A stretch of DNA of 64,000 nt from NCBI GenBank assembly GCA_026003335.1, contig BPHB01000002.1:62001-126000 (forward strand). The letters are read 5' to 3'. Origin of the DNA: Chitinophagales bacterium. GTDB lineage: Bacteria; Bacteroidota; Bacteroidia; Chitinophagales; CAIOSU01. This document shows positions 52,203 to 60,457 of this stretch, one piece after another. Both the position numbers and the translations under genes were made by a program. Under the pieces are notes generated by a model. The model worked only from the letters and a program-made list of their open reading frames with translations, searched no databases and was not told the DNA's origin. Every line of letters begins with the position of its first letter. The stretch's first letter is position 1.

Positions 52203-52333
52203 AGTTTTTCATGTGGGGTTGCCCGCTGCTTTCTTTACCAACTGCTTCTTGGCATCCCCGTTCTGCATGACCACTTCCCGGGAGCTATCATTGCTCTTAC
52301 CGGCCGCGTTCGGCTATCCCTGCTGCCGGTTTG

Positions 52334-52405
52334 AGCGGGAGACGAGATTCGAACCCGCGACCCTCAGCTTGGAAGGCTGATGCTCTACCACTGAGCTACT
52401 CCCGC
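52334..52405 (-). tRNA. tRNA-Gly (TCC anticodon)
   Basis: 72 bases. Acceptor GCGGGAG/CTCCCGC, anticodon stem TCAGC/GCTGA with loop CTTCCAA (TCC), T loop TTCGAAT. CCA not encoded. Confidence 0.96.
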
Positions 52406-52584
52406 AAATGGGTTTGGGTGATCGATATAAATCACAACCGCTCTGTCCTCAAACCGCGCAATTCAGTTTATCTAAAGAACTTTTCCTCTGTTTCCCTTTT
52501 CCCTTCTGATTCAAACTTTGGCATAGCCCTGATAACCTTTGGTTTGTTCCCTTTCTTTATACCTGTTCACCCGGCTATTTTTCG

Positions 52585-52668
52585 TGGGGAGAGCAGGATT
52601 CGAACCTACGAAGTCATAAAGACAACAGATTTACAGTCTGTCCCGTTTGGCCACTTCGGTATCTCCCC
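52585..52668 (-). tRNA. tRNA-Tyr (GTA anticodon)
   Basis: 84 bases, class II with a long variable arm. Acceptor GGGGAGA/TCTCCCC, anticodon loop CTGTAAA (GTA), T loop TTCGAAT. CCA not encoded. Confidence 0.96.
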
Positions 52669-52701
52669 AGTTTTGCCCAGTCCAGTAAAAGAACGTTTGA
52701 G

Positions 52702-52775
52702 AGCCAGTGGAGGGATTCGAACCCCCGACCAGCTGATTACAAATCAGCTGCTCTGGCCAACTGAGCTACACTGGC
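52702..52775 (-). tRNA. tRNA-Thr (TGT anticodon)
   Basis: 74 bases. Acceptor GCCAGTG/CACTGGC, anticodon stem GCTGA/TCAGC with loop TTTGTAA (TGT), T loop TTCGAAT. First transcribed member of the tRNA-tuf unit; CCA not encoded. Confidence 0.96.
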
Positions 52776-52828
52776 AGGCTCGTTTTTTATCATGTCTGAC
52801 AACGGTACACTCCTCCCGAAAAGGCTCG

Positions 52829-52861
52829 CAAATTTACCCAAAATTTTAGATTAATCACAAA
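52829..52861 (-). promoter_or_regulatory. Promoter of the tRNA-tuf operon
   Basis: Minus strand: TTTG (52861-52858), 21 bases, TAAATTTG (52836-52829), about 54 bases before the first tRNA-Thr. It lies just downstream of the hpf stop and suits transcription of the four tRNAs, tuf and beyond. Confidence 0.7.
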
Positions 52862-52874
52862 CTTGCTGCCAAAA

Positions 52875-53186
52875 TTATTTTTTCTGTTTCTCTTTGTGCT
52901 TTTTTAGTTGCCTTCGGATGGATTCAACCGCTTCATCCACTGCTTTTTCGAAAGTTGTACTGTGTTCTTCGGCAAATAGGGTATGACCCGGTACACGCAC
53001 TTTAAGTTCTACAATCTTTTCGTTAATCTGGCTATCTGTGGTGCCCAGTTTCAGATAGACTTCAATTTCCTGAATGCGCGTAAAGAAGCGAAGCAGCTTC
53101 TGGGTTTTCTTTTCTATAAAGTCTACCAGCTTCTGGTCTGCATCAAAATGGATGGCCTGTATCCGAATGTTCATGTTGCTTTCCAT
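52875..53186 (-). CDS. hpf: Short-form hibernation promoting factor (HPF/RaiA)
   Basis: 103 residues; ATG 53186 overlaps the xerC stop (TAATG), and ATG 53174 (MNIRIQAIHFDADQKLVDFI) is the start most relatives use. Ribosome-binding HPF domain only, with FAEEHSTTFEKAVDEAVESI RRQLKKHKEK-like end, so it lacks the dimerisation domain of long HPF. It inactivates ribosomes in stationary phase. Grouped with rpsU and xerC. Confidence 0.92.
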   Translation of the reverse strand: MESNMNIRIQAIHFDADQKLVDFIEKKTQKLLRFFTRIQEIEVYLKLGTTDSQINEKIVELKVRVPGHTLFAEEHSTTFEKAVDEAVESIRRQLKKHKEKQKK

Positions 53187-54061
53187 TATGCCTTAGGGTG
53201 TGCTTTCTTATAAATGTTTTTCAATTGTTCAATGCTATTGTGGGTGTAAACCTGGGTAGCTGCTAAACTGGCATGACCGAGAAGTTCTTTTACTGCATTC
53301 AGGTCGGCACCATTGTTTACAAGATGCGTAGCAAAGGTATGTCTCAAGATATGAGGACTCTTTTTTTCCAGTGTTGTAACCTGTCCCAGATAGCAGCGTA
53401 CTTTGCGGTAGACAAATTTCGCATATAGCTTTTTTCCGGAATCGGTCACCAGCAGATAATCTCTGCAAGCAAAAGGTGGTTTGTTTTCCATAAATGCCTT
53501 TATCAGGTCAAGGAGCAGCTCACTAACCGGTATAATACGCTCTTTATTGCCTTTGCCTATTACTTTTATTTCCTTTCTTTTGAAGTTTACATCCGCTTCT
53601 TTGAGGTTTATCAGTTCGGAGAGCCGAAGGCCTGTGGAATATAGTATTTCCAGCAAGAGTTTATCGCGCTGAAGGGCAAAATCCTCTCTGGCAGCGTTAT
53701 CGCTCAAAAGACGGCTCATTTGTTGCTCCTCCACATAAACCGGCAGCCTGGATGATATTTTGGGGGCAATAATTTTCTGGGAAGGATCATGGGTGACCTT
53801 GCCGGTGCGGAGGAGAAACTTATAGTAAGATTTCACTGCCGAGAGCTTGCGATTTACGGTGCGCGGGGAGGCCCCTTTATCCAGCAGGCTTACCATCCAG
53901 GAACGCAGGTGAAAGTGCTTTACCGTTTCCGGTTGCTCTATATCGTATGTTCTCTGGAGATAAGCGGAGAATTGCTCCAGATCTTTCCGGTAAGACATTA
54001 CCGTATGGGCGGAATATCTTTTTTCATGGGTCAGGTAGCGAAAAAAACTCTCAAGGTGCAT
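53186..54061 (-). CDS. xerC: Tyrosine recombinase XerC
   Basis: 291 residues. The N-terminal SAM-like DNA-binding domain (HLESFFRYLTHEKRYSAHTV) is followed by the catalytic domain with Arg in STGLRLSELINL, His-x-x-Arg in SPHILRHTFATHL, His in ELLGHASL and the Tyr nucleophile in ATQVYTHNS. It resolves chromosome dimers at dif. The setting in a housekeeping operon with rpsU and hpf argues against a mobile integrase. Confidence 0.92.
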   Translation of the reverse strand: MHLESFFRYLTHEKRYSAHTVMSYRKDLEQFSAYLQRTYDIEQPETVKHFHLRSWMVSLLDKGASPRTVNRKLSAVKSYYKFLLRTGKVTHDPSQKIIAPKISSRLPVYVEEQQMSRLLSDNAAREDFALQRDKLLLEILYSTGLRLSELINLKEADVNFKRKEIKVIGKGNKERIIPVSELLLDLIKAFMENKPPFACRDYLLVTDSGKKLYAKFVYRKVRCYLGQVTTLEKKSPHILRHTFATHLVNNGADLNAVKELLGHASLAATQVYTHNSIEQLKNIYKKAHPKA

Positions 54062-54111
54062 CAGCCCGAATAAAAGGGAACTTCTATTGTAAATCTAATG
54101 AACTTTCGTGA

Positions 54112-54312
54112 CTACTCTGAAACCGCACTATTGCCCGACATCTTTTGGCGGTAAATGGCGCGAAGTATCTCATTCCTTCTTCTGACAGATGGCTTAATAT
54201 AAGCCTGTCTTCTGCGGAGTTCTTTGAGTATTCCGGCTTTCTCAAATTTTTTCTTGTACTTTTTGAGTGCCTTGTCTAACGATTCACTTTCTCTAACGTC
54301 AACAATGAGCAT
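54112..54312 (-). CDS. rpsU: 30S ribosomal protein S21
   Basis: 66 residues from ATG 54312 (MLIVDVRESESLDKALKKYK). The frame extends upstream but the family starts here. FEKAGILKELRRRQAYIKPS is the S21 signature. It has its own promoter and leads rpsU-xerC-hpf. Confidence 0.95.
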   Translation of the reverse strand: MLIVDVRESESLDKALKKYKKKFEKAGILKELRRRQAYIKPSVRRRNEILRAIYRQKMSGNSAVSE

Positions 54313-54331
54313 GCATTTTTTTTTAGGGCAA

Positions 54332-54363
54332 CAAAGATAGCTTAAAGGCATTCAAAATTCAAA
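54332..54363 (-). promoter_or_regulatory. Promoter of rpsU
   Basis: Minus strand: TTTG (54363-54360), 20 bases, TATCTTTG (54339-54332), then TTGCCCTAAAA and the rpsU ATG 20 bases after the -7 element. Spacing equals that of the rpsL and rpsJ promoters. Confidence 0.7.
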
Positions 54364-54422
54364 GCTCTTTAAAAGGAAAGGACATTTTTGGATAATCCGC
54401 CAATGCAACGGTTCATTTCACC

Positions 54423-54462
54423 GACCTCAATTCGGTGAGGTCAGCCTCGGCAAGAGAGGCTG
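54423..54462. repeat. Two abutting perfect 7-bp hairpins between acyl-CoA dehydrogenase and rpsU
   Basis: GACCTCA-6-TGAGGTC (54423-54442) and CAGCCTC-7-GAGGCTG (54442-54462) share one base. They lie 17-56 bases after the acyl-CoA dehydrogenase stop. On the minus strand the second hairpin is followed by GGTGAAATG rather than T residues, so this would be an imperfect terminator or an mRNA 3'-end stabiliser. Confidence 0.5.
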
Positions 54463-54478
54463 AGAAGAAAGACGGTGA

Positions 54479-55624
54479 TTAGTTGTCTTTGAGTATCTCT
54501 CTGGAAATGACCAGTTTTTGAATTTCCGAAGTGCCTTCCCCAATGGTGCAGAGCTTTGAATCACGATAGTATTTTTCCACCGGGAAATCTTTGGTGTATC
54601 CGTAGCCGCCATGTATTTGCACAGCATCGGTGGCGATGCGTACGGCAGCTTCGGAGGCATAGTATTTGGCCATAGCGGAATAGCGGGTCACTTTTTCTCC
54701 TCTGTTTTTCAGGTCTGCGGCCTGTAGAGTAAGTAGTTCGGCCGCTTCAATCTGGGCGGCCATGTCGGCCAGTTTGAAAGCGATGCCCTGAAAGTTTGCT
54801 ATGGGCTGATCAAACTGATGGCGCTCCTTGGAATATTTCAGGCTAGCTTCATAGGCTCCTTTAGCGATACCAAGCGCCAAAGCAGCTATGGAAATACGTC
54901 CGCCATCCAGAATTTTCATTGCCTGAATAAATCCTTCTCCTTCTTCACCAAGGAGGTTTTCTTCGGTAACGCGGCAATTATTAAACAATACTTCCGTGGT
55001 TTCCGAAGCCCTCATGCCGAGCTTGTTTTCCTTGCGTCCGGCAGACAGGCCCGGGGTGCCTCGCTCTATGGCAAAAGCTGTCATGCCGTGGCTATCGCCC
55101 TTCTCTCCTGTACGCACAATCGCCACAACGATGTCACCCATGCGGCCGTTGGTGATCCAGCACTTGGTACCGTTAATAATCCAACCGTTGCCATCCTTTT
55201 CGGCTACGCATTTCATATTCATGGCATCCGAACCGGTATTGGGTTCTGTGAGTGCCCATGCGCCAATCCATTGGCCTGTAGCTAGCCTGGGAAGCCAGCG
55301 CTTTTTCTGCTCCTCATTGCCGAAGGCGGCTATGTGACCTGTACATAAAGAGTTATGAGCAGCCACAGATAGCCCTATTGAGCCACAGACTTTTGCCAGC
55401 TCTGAAATAATGGTCACATATTCAAAATATCCCAGCCCTGCACCGCCATATTCTTCAGGAACGAGCACGCCCATAAAACCCAGCTCGCCCATTTTTTGGA
55501 AAATTTCCCGCGGGGCTTCCTGTTTTTCGTCCCACTCCATCACATAAGGCCGAATATTTCTTTCGGCAAAATCTCTTACGGACTGTGCTATCAGCTTTTG
55601 GTTTTCAGTAATTTCGAAGTCCAT
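54479..55624 (-). CDS. Acyl-CoA dehydrogenase
   Basis: 381 residues, the usual length. FAD-dependent alpha,beta-oxidation of acyl-CoA. Seen: MDFEITENQKLIAQSVRDFA, the ALTEPNTGSDAMNM signature, substrate-binding HQFDQPIANFQGIAFKLADM, and IHGGYGYTKDFPVEKYYRD with the catalytic-base Glu in IGEGTSEIQKLV. It most resembles short-chain (butyryl) or branched short-chain enzymes, but chain length cannot be fixed by eye. It follows apt by 16 bases. Confidence 0.95.
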   Translation of the reverse strand: MDFEITENQKLIAQSVRDFAERNIRPYVMEWDEKQEAPREIFQKMGELGFMGVLVPEEYGGAGLGYFEYVTIISELAKVCGSIGLSVAAHNSLCTGHIAAFGNEEQKKRWLPRLATGQWIGAWALTEPNTGSDAMNMKCVAEKDGNGWIINGTKCWITNGRMGDIVVAIVRTGEKGDSHGMTAFAIERGTPGLSAGRKENKLGMRASETTEVLFNNCRVTEENLLGEEGEGFIQAMKILDGGRISIAALALGIAKGAYEASLKYSKERHQFDQPIANFQGIAFKLADMAAQIEAAELLTLQAADLKNRGEKVTRYSAMAKYYASEAAVRIATDAVQIHGGYGYTKDFPVEKYYRDSKLCTIGEGTSEIQKLVISREILKDN

Positions 55625-55640
55625 CCTTCTTATTTACAGT

Positions 55641-56195
55641 TTAGTACCTGCTAAGGGTTATAATCTGGGCATTTTTGCTTTTTAGTTTCCTGTATCCATT
55701 GAGAAATTCTAAGGAAACAAGAAAAGTGACGGCTGCCACTTCTGCGCCCTGTTTACTGATAAGTTCCATAGCAGCTGATATGGTGCCTCCGGTGGCAAGC
55801 AGGTCATCATGTAGCAGCACCTTATTACCAGGTTTTAAAACGCCTTCATGTATTTCAATTGTGGAAGTGCCATACTCCAGATCATAGGTGTAGGAAATCG
55901 TGTCACCGGGGAGCTTGCCTTCCTTACGTATGGGTATGAAGGGCAGCTGAAGCCGGTTGGCCAACAGTGTGCCAAAGAAAAATCCCCTGCTTTCCACGGC
56001 ACAGATGGCATCCAGCGGGGTTGCCGGCAACCTGCGGATAAATTCATCCACAATTTCCGTGCATAAATCAGGGTGTAACAAAATGGGGGTGATGTCTTTG
56101 AATATGATGCCTTTTTTAGGGAAATCCGGAATGTCGCGTATTAGTGCTTTTATTCTGGTTTCCAGAGAATGGTTAAAAGAAGACATCTTGTTCAT
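55641..56195 (-). CDS. apt: Adenine phosphoribosyltransferase
   Basis: 184 residues; ATG 56195, or ATG 56186 (MSSFNHSLETRIKALIRDIP). FPKKGIIFKDITPILLHPDL and AVESRGFFFGTLLANRLQLP are APT signatures; the PRPP-binding loop is VLLHDDLLATGGTISAAMEL. It salvages adenine to AMP in the cytoplasm. It probably forms an operon with the downstream acyl-CoA dehydrogenase. Confidence 0.96.
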   Translation of the reverse strand: MNKMSSFNHSLETRIKALIRDIPDFPKKGIIFKDITPILLHPDLCTEIVDEFIRRLPATPLDAICAVESRGFFFGTLLANRLQLPFIPIRKEGKLPGDTISYTYDLEYGTSTIEIHEGVLKPGNKVLLHDDLLATGGTISAAMELISKQGAEVAAVTFLVSLEFLNGYRKLKSKNAQIITLSRY

Positions 56196-56202
56196 ACGGC
56201 TG

Positions 56203-56210
56203 CAAATATA
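56203..56210 (-). promoter_or_regulatory. -7 promoter element upstream of apt
   Basis: TATATTTG on the minus strand (TAnnTTTG), 7 bases before ATG 56195. No TTTG/TTG is at the right distance upstream. If used, transcription would begin near 56197, favouring ATG 56186 as the start. Confidence 0.4.
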
Positions 56211-56252
56211 GACACATATCAGATGCGGTTAGCATAATGGTTAGTGATAAAA

Positions 56253-57227
56253 TCACTGTTCCTCCTGGCTGAAAAGCAAATAGGGTTCTATTTTTTGTAA
56301 AAGACTGTCATGCATGACATACATGTTCAGCAGGTCATTGCGACTAGTGAAGGGGCCATGCTGTGTTCTGTAGTTGACAATAACCCTGGCCAAAGCAGCT
56401 CCAATATAGGGATGACGCGCTAGTTCATCGTAGCCTGCATAGTTGATATGCATTTTACGCACTTGCGTGGTGTCGGCATAAAGCTGAGCAGCCAGGCTGG
56501 GAAATTTTGCCGTGTCAATGCCATAAACTTCCAGCAATTGATGGATGTGAATAAAACCTCCCAGACGTTCACGATAGCGAAGGATACGTTTGGATAAAAC
56601 GGGTCCAATGCCGTGGATGGAAACAAGATCCGCACTGTCTGCGGTATTGATATCAATGGGGGTTGGGCGGGGCTGGGCGGGCGCAGTGGCGCCCGTCCAG
56701 CCCCGCTTGAGCTTCCAGCTCTGCCGATCTGCCTTTTCATCCTTCTTTACCGTATGGTCAAAAGGATCCATCACCTCACGAGCCTCTTCATCATCTTCCG
56801 GAGTTGCTATCTGAATATAAGGCTCCAGACGCACGTAAAAGGTATCCTGCATACCATAGATTTTCTTCAGGTCTTCTTTCCGGTAAAACCTGCCTCCCCG
56901 AGCTCGATAACTCATAATGGTGCGGACAATTTTATCCGGCAGACCTAATTGCTTCCATGCATCTTCGGAGAGATTGTTGGGGTCAAAGTAGAAAAGAGCC
57001 ACTTCTTTTTGTTCTACCCGATGTGGCTGCCCGTTGTCAGCAACAGACTGCCTTTCAAAGGCTTCAATTTCCGCCCTGAACCGTGAGAAATCTGCCTCAT
57101 CCGGCCGGATGATAACCGGCAGTAAAAGCGATGTTATTACAAGCAGGACTATGAGAATCAATAATACAATGATGCCATTGCGCTGACTCGTGGTAAAGGT
57201 GAAATATTCACGCCAAAAATCCCACAT
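56253..57227 (-). CDS. Membrane-anchored helix-hairpin-helix (ComEA-like) protein
   Basis: 324 residues. One N-terminal transmembrane helix (GIIVLLILIVLLVITSLLLP) is followed by three helix-hairpin-helix units: about 99-150 (FDPNNLSEDAWKQLGLPDKI), about 193-245 (IDINTADSADLVSIHGIGPV) and about 260-320 (HINYAGYDELARHPYIGAAL). HhH units of ComEA type bind DNA; this architecture is widespread in the phylum and its role (DNA uptake or other) is not established. It lies upstream of apt, with a 57-base gap. Confidence 0.88.
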   Translation of the reverse strand: MWDFWREYFTFTTSQRNGIIVLLILIVLLVITSLLLPVIIRPDEADFSRFRAEIEAFERQSVADNGQPHRVEQKEVALFYFDPNNLSEDAWKQLGLPDKIVRTIMSYRARGGRFYRKEDLKKIYGMQDTFYVRLEPYIQIATPEDDEEAREVMDPFDHTVKKDEKADRQSWKLKRGWTGATAPAQPRPTPIDINTADSADLVSIHGIGPVLSKRILRYRERLGGFIHIHQLLEVYGIDTAKFPSLAAQLYADTTQVRKMHINYAGYDELARHPYIGAALARVIVNYRTQHGPFTSRNDLLNMYVMHDSLLQKIEPYLLFSQEEQ

Positions 57228-57593
57228 ACCAATGACGGATAAGCATAACCGCCCTCTTCCTACAAGATATGCATTTTAAATCAACTCTTTTTCCGTTCAG
57301 GCCATAGTTGTTCCTAAAGAATATCTCGTTTCTAGACATCCTGCCGTAATGAAATGACCGTGTCTTCAACCGTACGCTCCGTTAAGGCGCATCATTATTA
57401 GGTCTCCAATAAGGCATTTTGATGTACTAAACAGGGGCAAAATATTCATGTTCTTGCTGCTATGTGATAGAAACAAAGTTATTCCTTAGAGTTATCGTTT
57501 ATATCGTGAATATTTATGTTAGGCAAACTATTTTGCAATAAATCCTGGAAAAAGACTTAGGTTTGCTCATTGTTAATTTTTTAAAAGTGTAAA
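57228..57593. other. Divergent intergenic region, HhH gene to csp
   Basis: 366 AT-rich bases. It contains the csp promoter near its right end. I see no ORF, RNA gene or repeat in the remainder and no convincing promoter for the HhH gene. Confidence 0.6.
57532..57565 (+). promoter_or_regulatory. Promoter of the cold-shock gene
   Basis: TTTG (57532-57535), 22 bases, TAGGTTTG (57558-57565), 28 bases before the ATG at 57594. The implied leader is about 22 bases, shorter than the long thermosensor leaders of enteric cspA. Confidence 0.6.
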
Positions 57594-57788
57594 ATGAAAA
57601 AAGGTAAAGTAAAGTTTTTTAATGAATCAAAGGGATTTGGTTTTATTTACGACAAGGAATCAGGGAAAGATATTTTCGTACATGCTTCAGGGCTAAAGAA
57701 TAATATCAGAGAAGGTGATGAAGTGACTTTTGATGTTCAGCCGGGAAGGAAGGGATTGAATGCCGTGGATGTAAGGTTGACCGATTAA
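57594..57788 (+). CDS. Cold-shock domain protein
   Basis: 64 residues. A single OB-fold with RNP1 KGFGFIYD and RNP2 DIFVHASG, starting MKKGKVKFFNESKGFGF. An RNA/ssDNA chaperone. It has its own promoter and terminator, and the DEAD-box helicase gene follows, a pairing that suits RNA unwinding at low temperature. Confidence 0.96.
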   Translation: MKKGKVKFFNESKGFGFIYDKESGKDIFVHASGLKNNIREGDEVTFDVQPGRKGLNAVDVRLTD

Positions 57789-57813
57789 GGCAAATTCCGT
57801 CTTTGAAAAAAAT

Positions 57814-57838
57814 CCGCCTTATGGGCGGTTTTTTTTTT
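57814..57838 (+). terminator. Rho-independent terminator after csp
   Basis: CCGCC, TTATG, GGCGG then ten T residues, 25 bases after the csp stop. The stem is only 5 bp but GC-only and the T run is long. Confidence 0.8.
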
Positions 57839-58069
57839 ATCCAAAGGAAATATATCTGCAGTGAAACAAATTAAAAAGAGTAAGTTTACCCCACGGCTTA
57901 CCAGCGGCCTGTTGAAGAAGATGCAAGACACATGCATTCCGCTTAATTGACTCCGCCCCTGAAGCAGGCCTGATTTATTCTATTCAAACAGAGTTCTACT
58001 TGACAGGCAGTTCCATTCAGAGCTGCATGCGTAAGCAGTGCTCACAAAAAAGGTAAAACACCCTTTCCC

Positions 58070-59305
58070 ATGCATTTTGAAAATTTAAACCTTATTCCAC
58101 AATTACTGAAAGCATTAAAAGAAGCAGGATACCGGCAACCGACACCTATACAAATGCAGGCCATCCCGCATTTGTTACAGGGACGCGACCTTTTTGGCTG
58201 TGCTCAGACAGGTACAGGCAAAACAGCCGCCTTCAGCATTCCTCTGCTGCAAAAGCTTGCTGAAGACTATAAGAAGACAGGACACGTCATCCGGGGATTG
58301 GTGCTTGCGCCCACGCGAGAACTGGCTTCGCAAATCGGGGATAGTTTACGAACTTATGGCCGCCATCTTTCTCTACAGCACGCTGTGATATACGGAGGGG
58401 TACCGCAACAGCAGCAGACCGCTGCCCTGCGTGCCGGAGTTGACATTCTGATAGCCACACCCGGCCGTCTGCTGGATCTCATTCAACAGGGGTATATCAG
58501 CTTGCAATATATAATGGTAGTTGTGCTGGATGAAGCCGACCGGATGCTTGATATGGGCTTTATTCATGATATACAAAAGATAATTGCCATGTTGCCAGCT
58601 AGAAGACAAACCGTGCTGTTTTCAGCCACCTTGCCTTCAAGCATCAGGAGACTGGCATTTAACACACTTAGCAACCCAGTACATATAGAACTCAGCAGTC
58701 AGCAGCAATACGCGGAAAACGTCAAACACAGTCTCTACTTCGTAGATCGGGTGAACAAACACCATCTCCTCCATCATATCCTGGATCAGGACTCCCCGGA
58801 TCGGGTGCTGGTGTTTACAAGAACCCGACATGGAGCCGATAAACTGGTGAAAGCGCTGGACAGGGAGGGCATCCGCTCGGCCGCTCTTCATGGCAACAAA
58901 TCGCAAAGCCAGCGCCAGCGGACACTCCACGCCTTCAAAGGTAAAAAGCTACGGGTATTGATTGCAACCGATGTGGCTTCAAGAGGCATTGATGTGGAAC
59001 ACATTTCCCATGTAATCAACTTTGACATGCCAGAAACTCCGGAGACTTACGTGCATCGTATCGGGCGCACGGGACGTGCCGGAGCGCATGGCTTGGCTCT
59101 TTCTTTCTGCTCAGGTGATGAGCTCCACCTGCTCAAGGATATTCATAAACATCTACGGGCTACCATTCCCGTGGTAACAGACCATCCTTTTCAATCGGAA
59201 AAAACCACAAAACAGCATTTATACGGAGCGGGAAAAAATCAAAGGAAAAGGTACTCACACACATCTCATACGAAATACAGCAGAAATAGCCCTTCCAGCC
59301 GTTGA
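58070..59305 (+). CDS. DEAD-box ATP-dependent RNA helicase (RhlE-like)
   Basis: 411 residues. Motifs in order: Q motif (RQPTPIQMQAIP), Walker A (AQTGTGKTAAF), Ia (PTRELASQI), TPGR, DEAD, SAT, the C-terminal RecA domain with TRTRHGADKLVKAL, ATDVASRGIDV and HRIGRTGRAG. A short basic C-terminal tail (residues about 385-411: His, Lys, Arg, Ser-rich) probably aids RNA binding. Roles in the family are ribosome assembly and mRNA turnover in the cold. Confidence 0.95.
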   Translation: MHFENLNLIPQLLKALKEAGYRQPTPIQMQAIPHLLQGRDLFGCAQTGTGKTAAFSIPLLQKLAEDYKKTGHVIRGLVLAPTRELASQIGDSLRTYGRHLSLQHAVIYGGVPQQQQTAALRAGVDILIATPGRLLDLIQQGYISLQYIMVVVLDEADRMLDMGFIHDIQKIIAMLPARRQTVLFSATLPSSIRRLAFNTLSNPVHIELSSQQQYAENVKHSLYFVDRVNKHHLLHHILDQDSPDRVLVFTRTRHGADKLVKALDREGIRSAALHGNKSQSQRQRTLHAFKGKKLRVLIATDVASRGIDVEHISHVINFDMPETPETYVHRIGRTGRAGAHGLALSFCSGDELHLLKDIHKHLRATIPVVTDHPFQSEKTTKQHLYGAGKNQRKRYSHTSHTKYSRNSPSSR

Positions 59306-59512
59306 GTATTCATAACAAGAAAACCTGAGTAGGATAATACCATCCCAGGATATCTCAGAATATTGGCATTTTTCAGCTCGCGGAAAATACTTGCCATTTT
59401 TGTAGAGTCGTTTCACAGAACAGCTATAAGGCTCAATCGGATGATCGACTTGTGTAGGGTTTTAAAAATCATTGTTAGGTAAAGCAATTAGTCATTACAT
59501 ACTTTGTTGTTT

Positions 59513-59520
59513 TAGCTTTG
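59513..59520 (+). promoter_or_regulatory. -7-like element just upstream of the ECF sigma gene
   Basis: TAGCTTTG (TAnnTTTG) directly abuts an ATG at 59521. If it is a promoter, transcription starts near 59526 and the usable start codon is ATG 59548. No proper -33 element was found. Confidence 0.35.
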
Positions 59521-59547
59521 ATGCTTATCCCCAAAAACCAGATTGTA

Positions 59548-60126
59548 ATGGATAACTCAGAGATGAAAGCTGTATCCAAAAAAGAAGAGGAAATAAAAAG
59601 CTGGGTGAAAGAATATACCAAAGAATTGCTCTCCTGGGCCTTTTACAAGACCTCGGACAAAATGCTTGCGGAAGATCTGGTGCAGGAAGTATTTCTCGTT
59701 GCCACAAAAAATTATGATTCTTTCAGACACAACAGCCAACCGAAAACCTGGCTGTTTGCCATACTTAACAATAAGATAGCAGAACATTACCGCAAACTTT
59801 CTGCACGAACACACATCCATTCTATCAGTGACCCATTTTTTAATGCAGATGGAAGATGGCATGAAGAAACAGCCCCACAAGAATGGCCGCATGCAGACGA
59901 GGACAGTTTACCGGATAATCCGGAGTTTATGAAAGTGCTCTATCATTGTATAGATGAGCTATCTGCATTGCATGCAGCCTGCATCTGCATGAAATTTATA
60001 CATGATATGGAAAGTAAGGTAATCTGTCAGGAACTGGGCATATCCCCAACCAATTACTGGCAGATAATACACCGCGCCAAACTGCAACTCCGGAAATGTC
60101 TGGAAAAGTTATGGTTTAAACAATAA
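59548..60126 (+). CDS. ECF-type RNA polymerase sigma factor
   Basis: About 192 residues from ATG 59548 (MDNSEMKAVSKKEEEIKSWV); ATG 59521 and TTG 59518 are in frame too. Region 2: KMLAEDLVQEVFLVATKNYD followed by SQPKTWLFAILNNKIAEHYR. Region 4: LHAACICMKFIHDMESKVIC with the helix-turn-helix ELGISPTNYWQIIHRAKLQL. The linker between regions 2 and 4 is longer than average. The gene 10 bases downstream encodes a zinc-finger anti-sigma-like protein, a classical pair. The target regulon is unknown. Confidence 0.9.
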   Translation: MDNSEMKAVSKKEEEIKSWVKEYTKELLSWAFYKTSDKMLAEDLVQEVFLVATKNYDSFRHNSQPKTWLFAILNNKIAEHYRKLSARTHIHSISDPFFNADGRWHEETAPQEWPHADEDSLPDNPEFMKVLYHCIDELSALHAACICMKFIHDMESKVICQELGISPTNYWQIIHRAKLQLRKCLEKLWFKQ

Positions 60127-60136
60127 GAATACAGCC

Positions 60137-60388
60137 ATGCGCTTCATGATTTCCTGCAAAAAGGCAGGCCAACTGATTGAAAAGAAAAATGAAGGGCAGC
60201 TTTCTCTTAAGGAGTCCATTCAATTGCGTCTGCACACGCTGATGTGTGGTTTGTGCCGCCTGTATGAAGAACAATCAAAATTGATAGACGCTTTGCTGAA
60301 AAAAAAGCTCAAAGAAAAACCAGAACCCTTTAGCCATGCCGATGTAAAAAGAGTACAGGAAAAGATTCTGCTTCAAAAAAAATGCTGA
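60137..60388 (+). CDS. Small soluble zinc-finger anti-sigma-like protein
   Basis: 83 residues (ATG 60137 or 60146). It carries H33-x3-C37-x2-C40, the HxxxCxxC zinc-binding anti-sigma (ZAS) motif, in RLHTLMCGLCRLYEEQ, plus C7 and a C-terminal Cys83. There is no transmembrane helix, so it would sequester the sigma factor in the cytoplasm. ZAS proteins of RsrA type release sigma on thiol oxidation; whether this one is redox-responsive is inference. Confidence 0.8.
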   Translation: MRFMISCKKAGQLIEKKNEGQLSLKESIQLRLHTLMCGLCRLYEEQSKLIDALLKKKLKEKPEPFSHADVKRVQEKILLQKKC

Positions 60389-60457
60389 ATTGCTTGTCAG
60401 GATTGCCTGAATTATGCAACATATAAAGCGAATCTTTTCAGTTCAAAAACATAACTT

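Noticed and set aside
52064-52270. Plus-strand frame with MTGIEPVTSSLPRKRSTPELH
   Set aside because: Antisense to tRNA-Thr (GGT), a known kind of false protein prediction.
52131-52775. tRNA cluster considered as an integration hotspot
   Set aside because: No duplicated tRNA 3' ends, integrase or foreign genes nearby; the cluster and its order with tuf are normal for the phylum.
52331-52849. Plus-strand frame of 172 codons starting MSGRRDSNPRPSAWKADALP
   Set aside because: It is antisense to the tRNA-Gly, tRNA-Tyr and tRNA-Thr genes; such SNPRPSAWKADALPLSY-type peptides are translated tRNA complements.
53186-54061. Possibility that the tyrosine recombinase marks an integrated mobile element
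   Set aside because: It sits inside the conserved rpsU-xerC-hpf arrangement without att-like repeats or cargo genes, and matches XerC.
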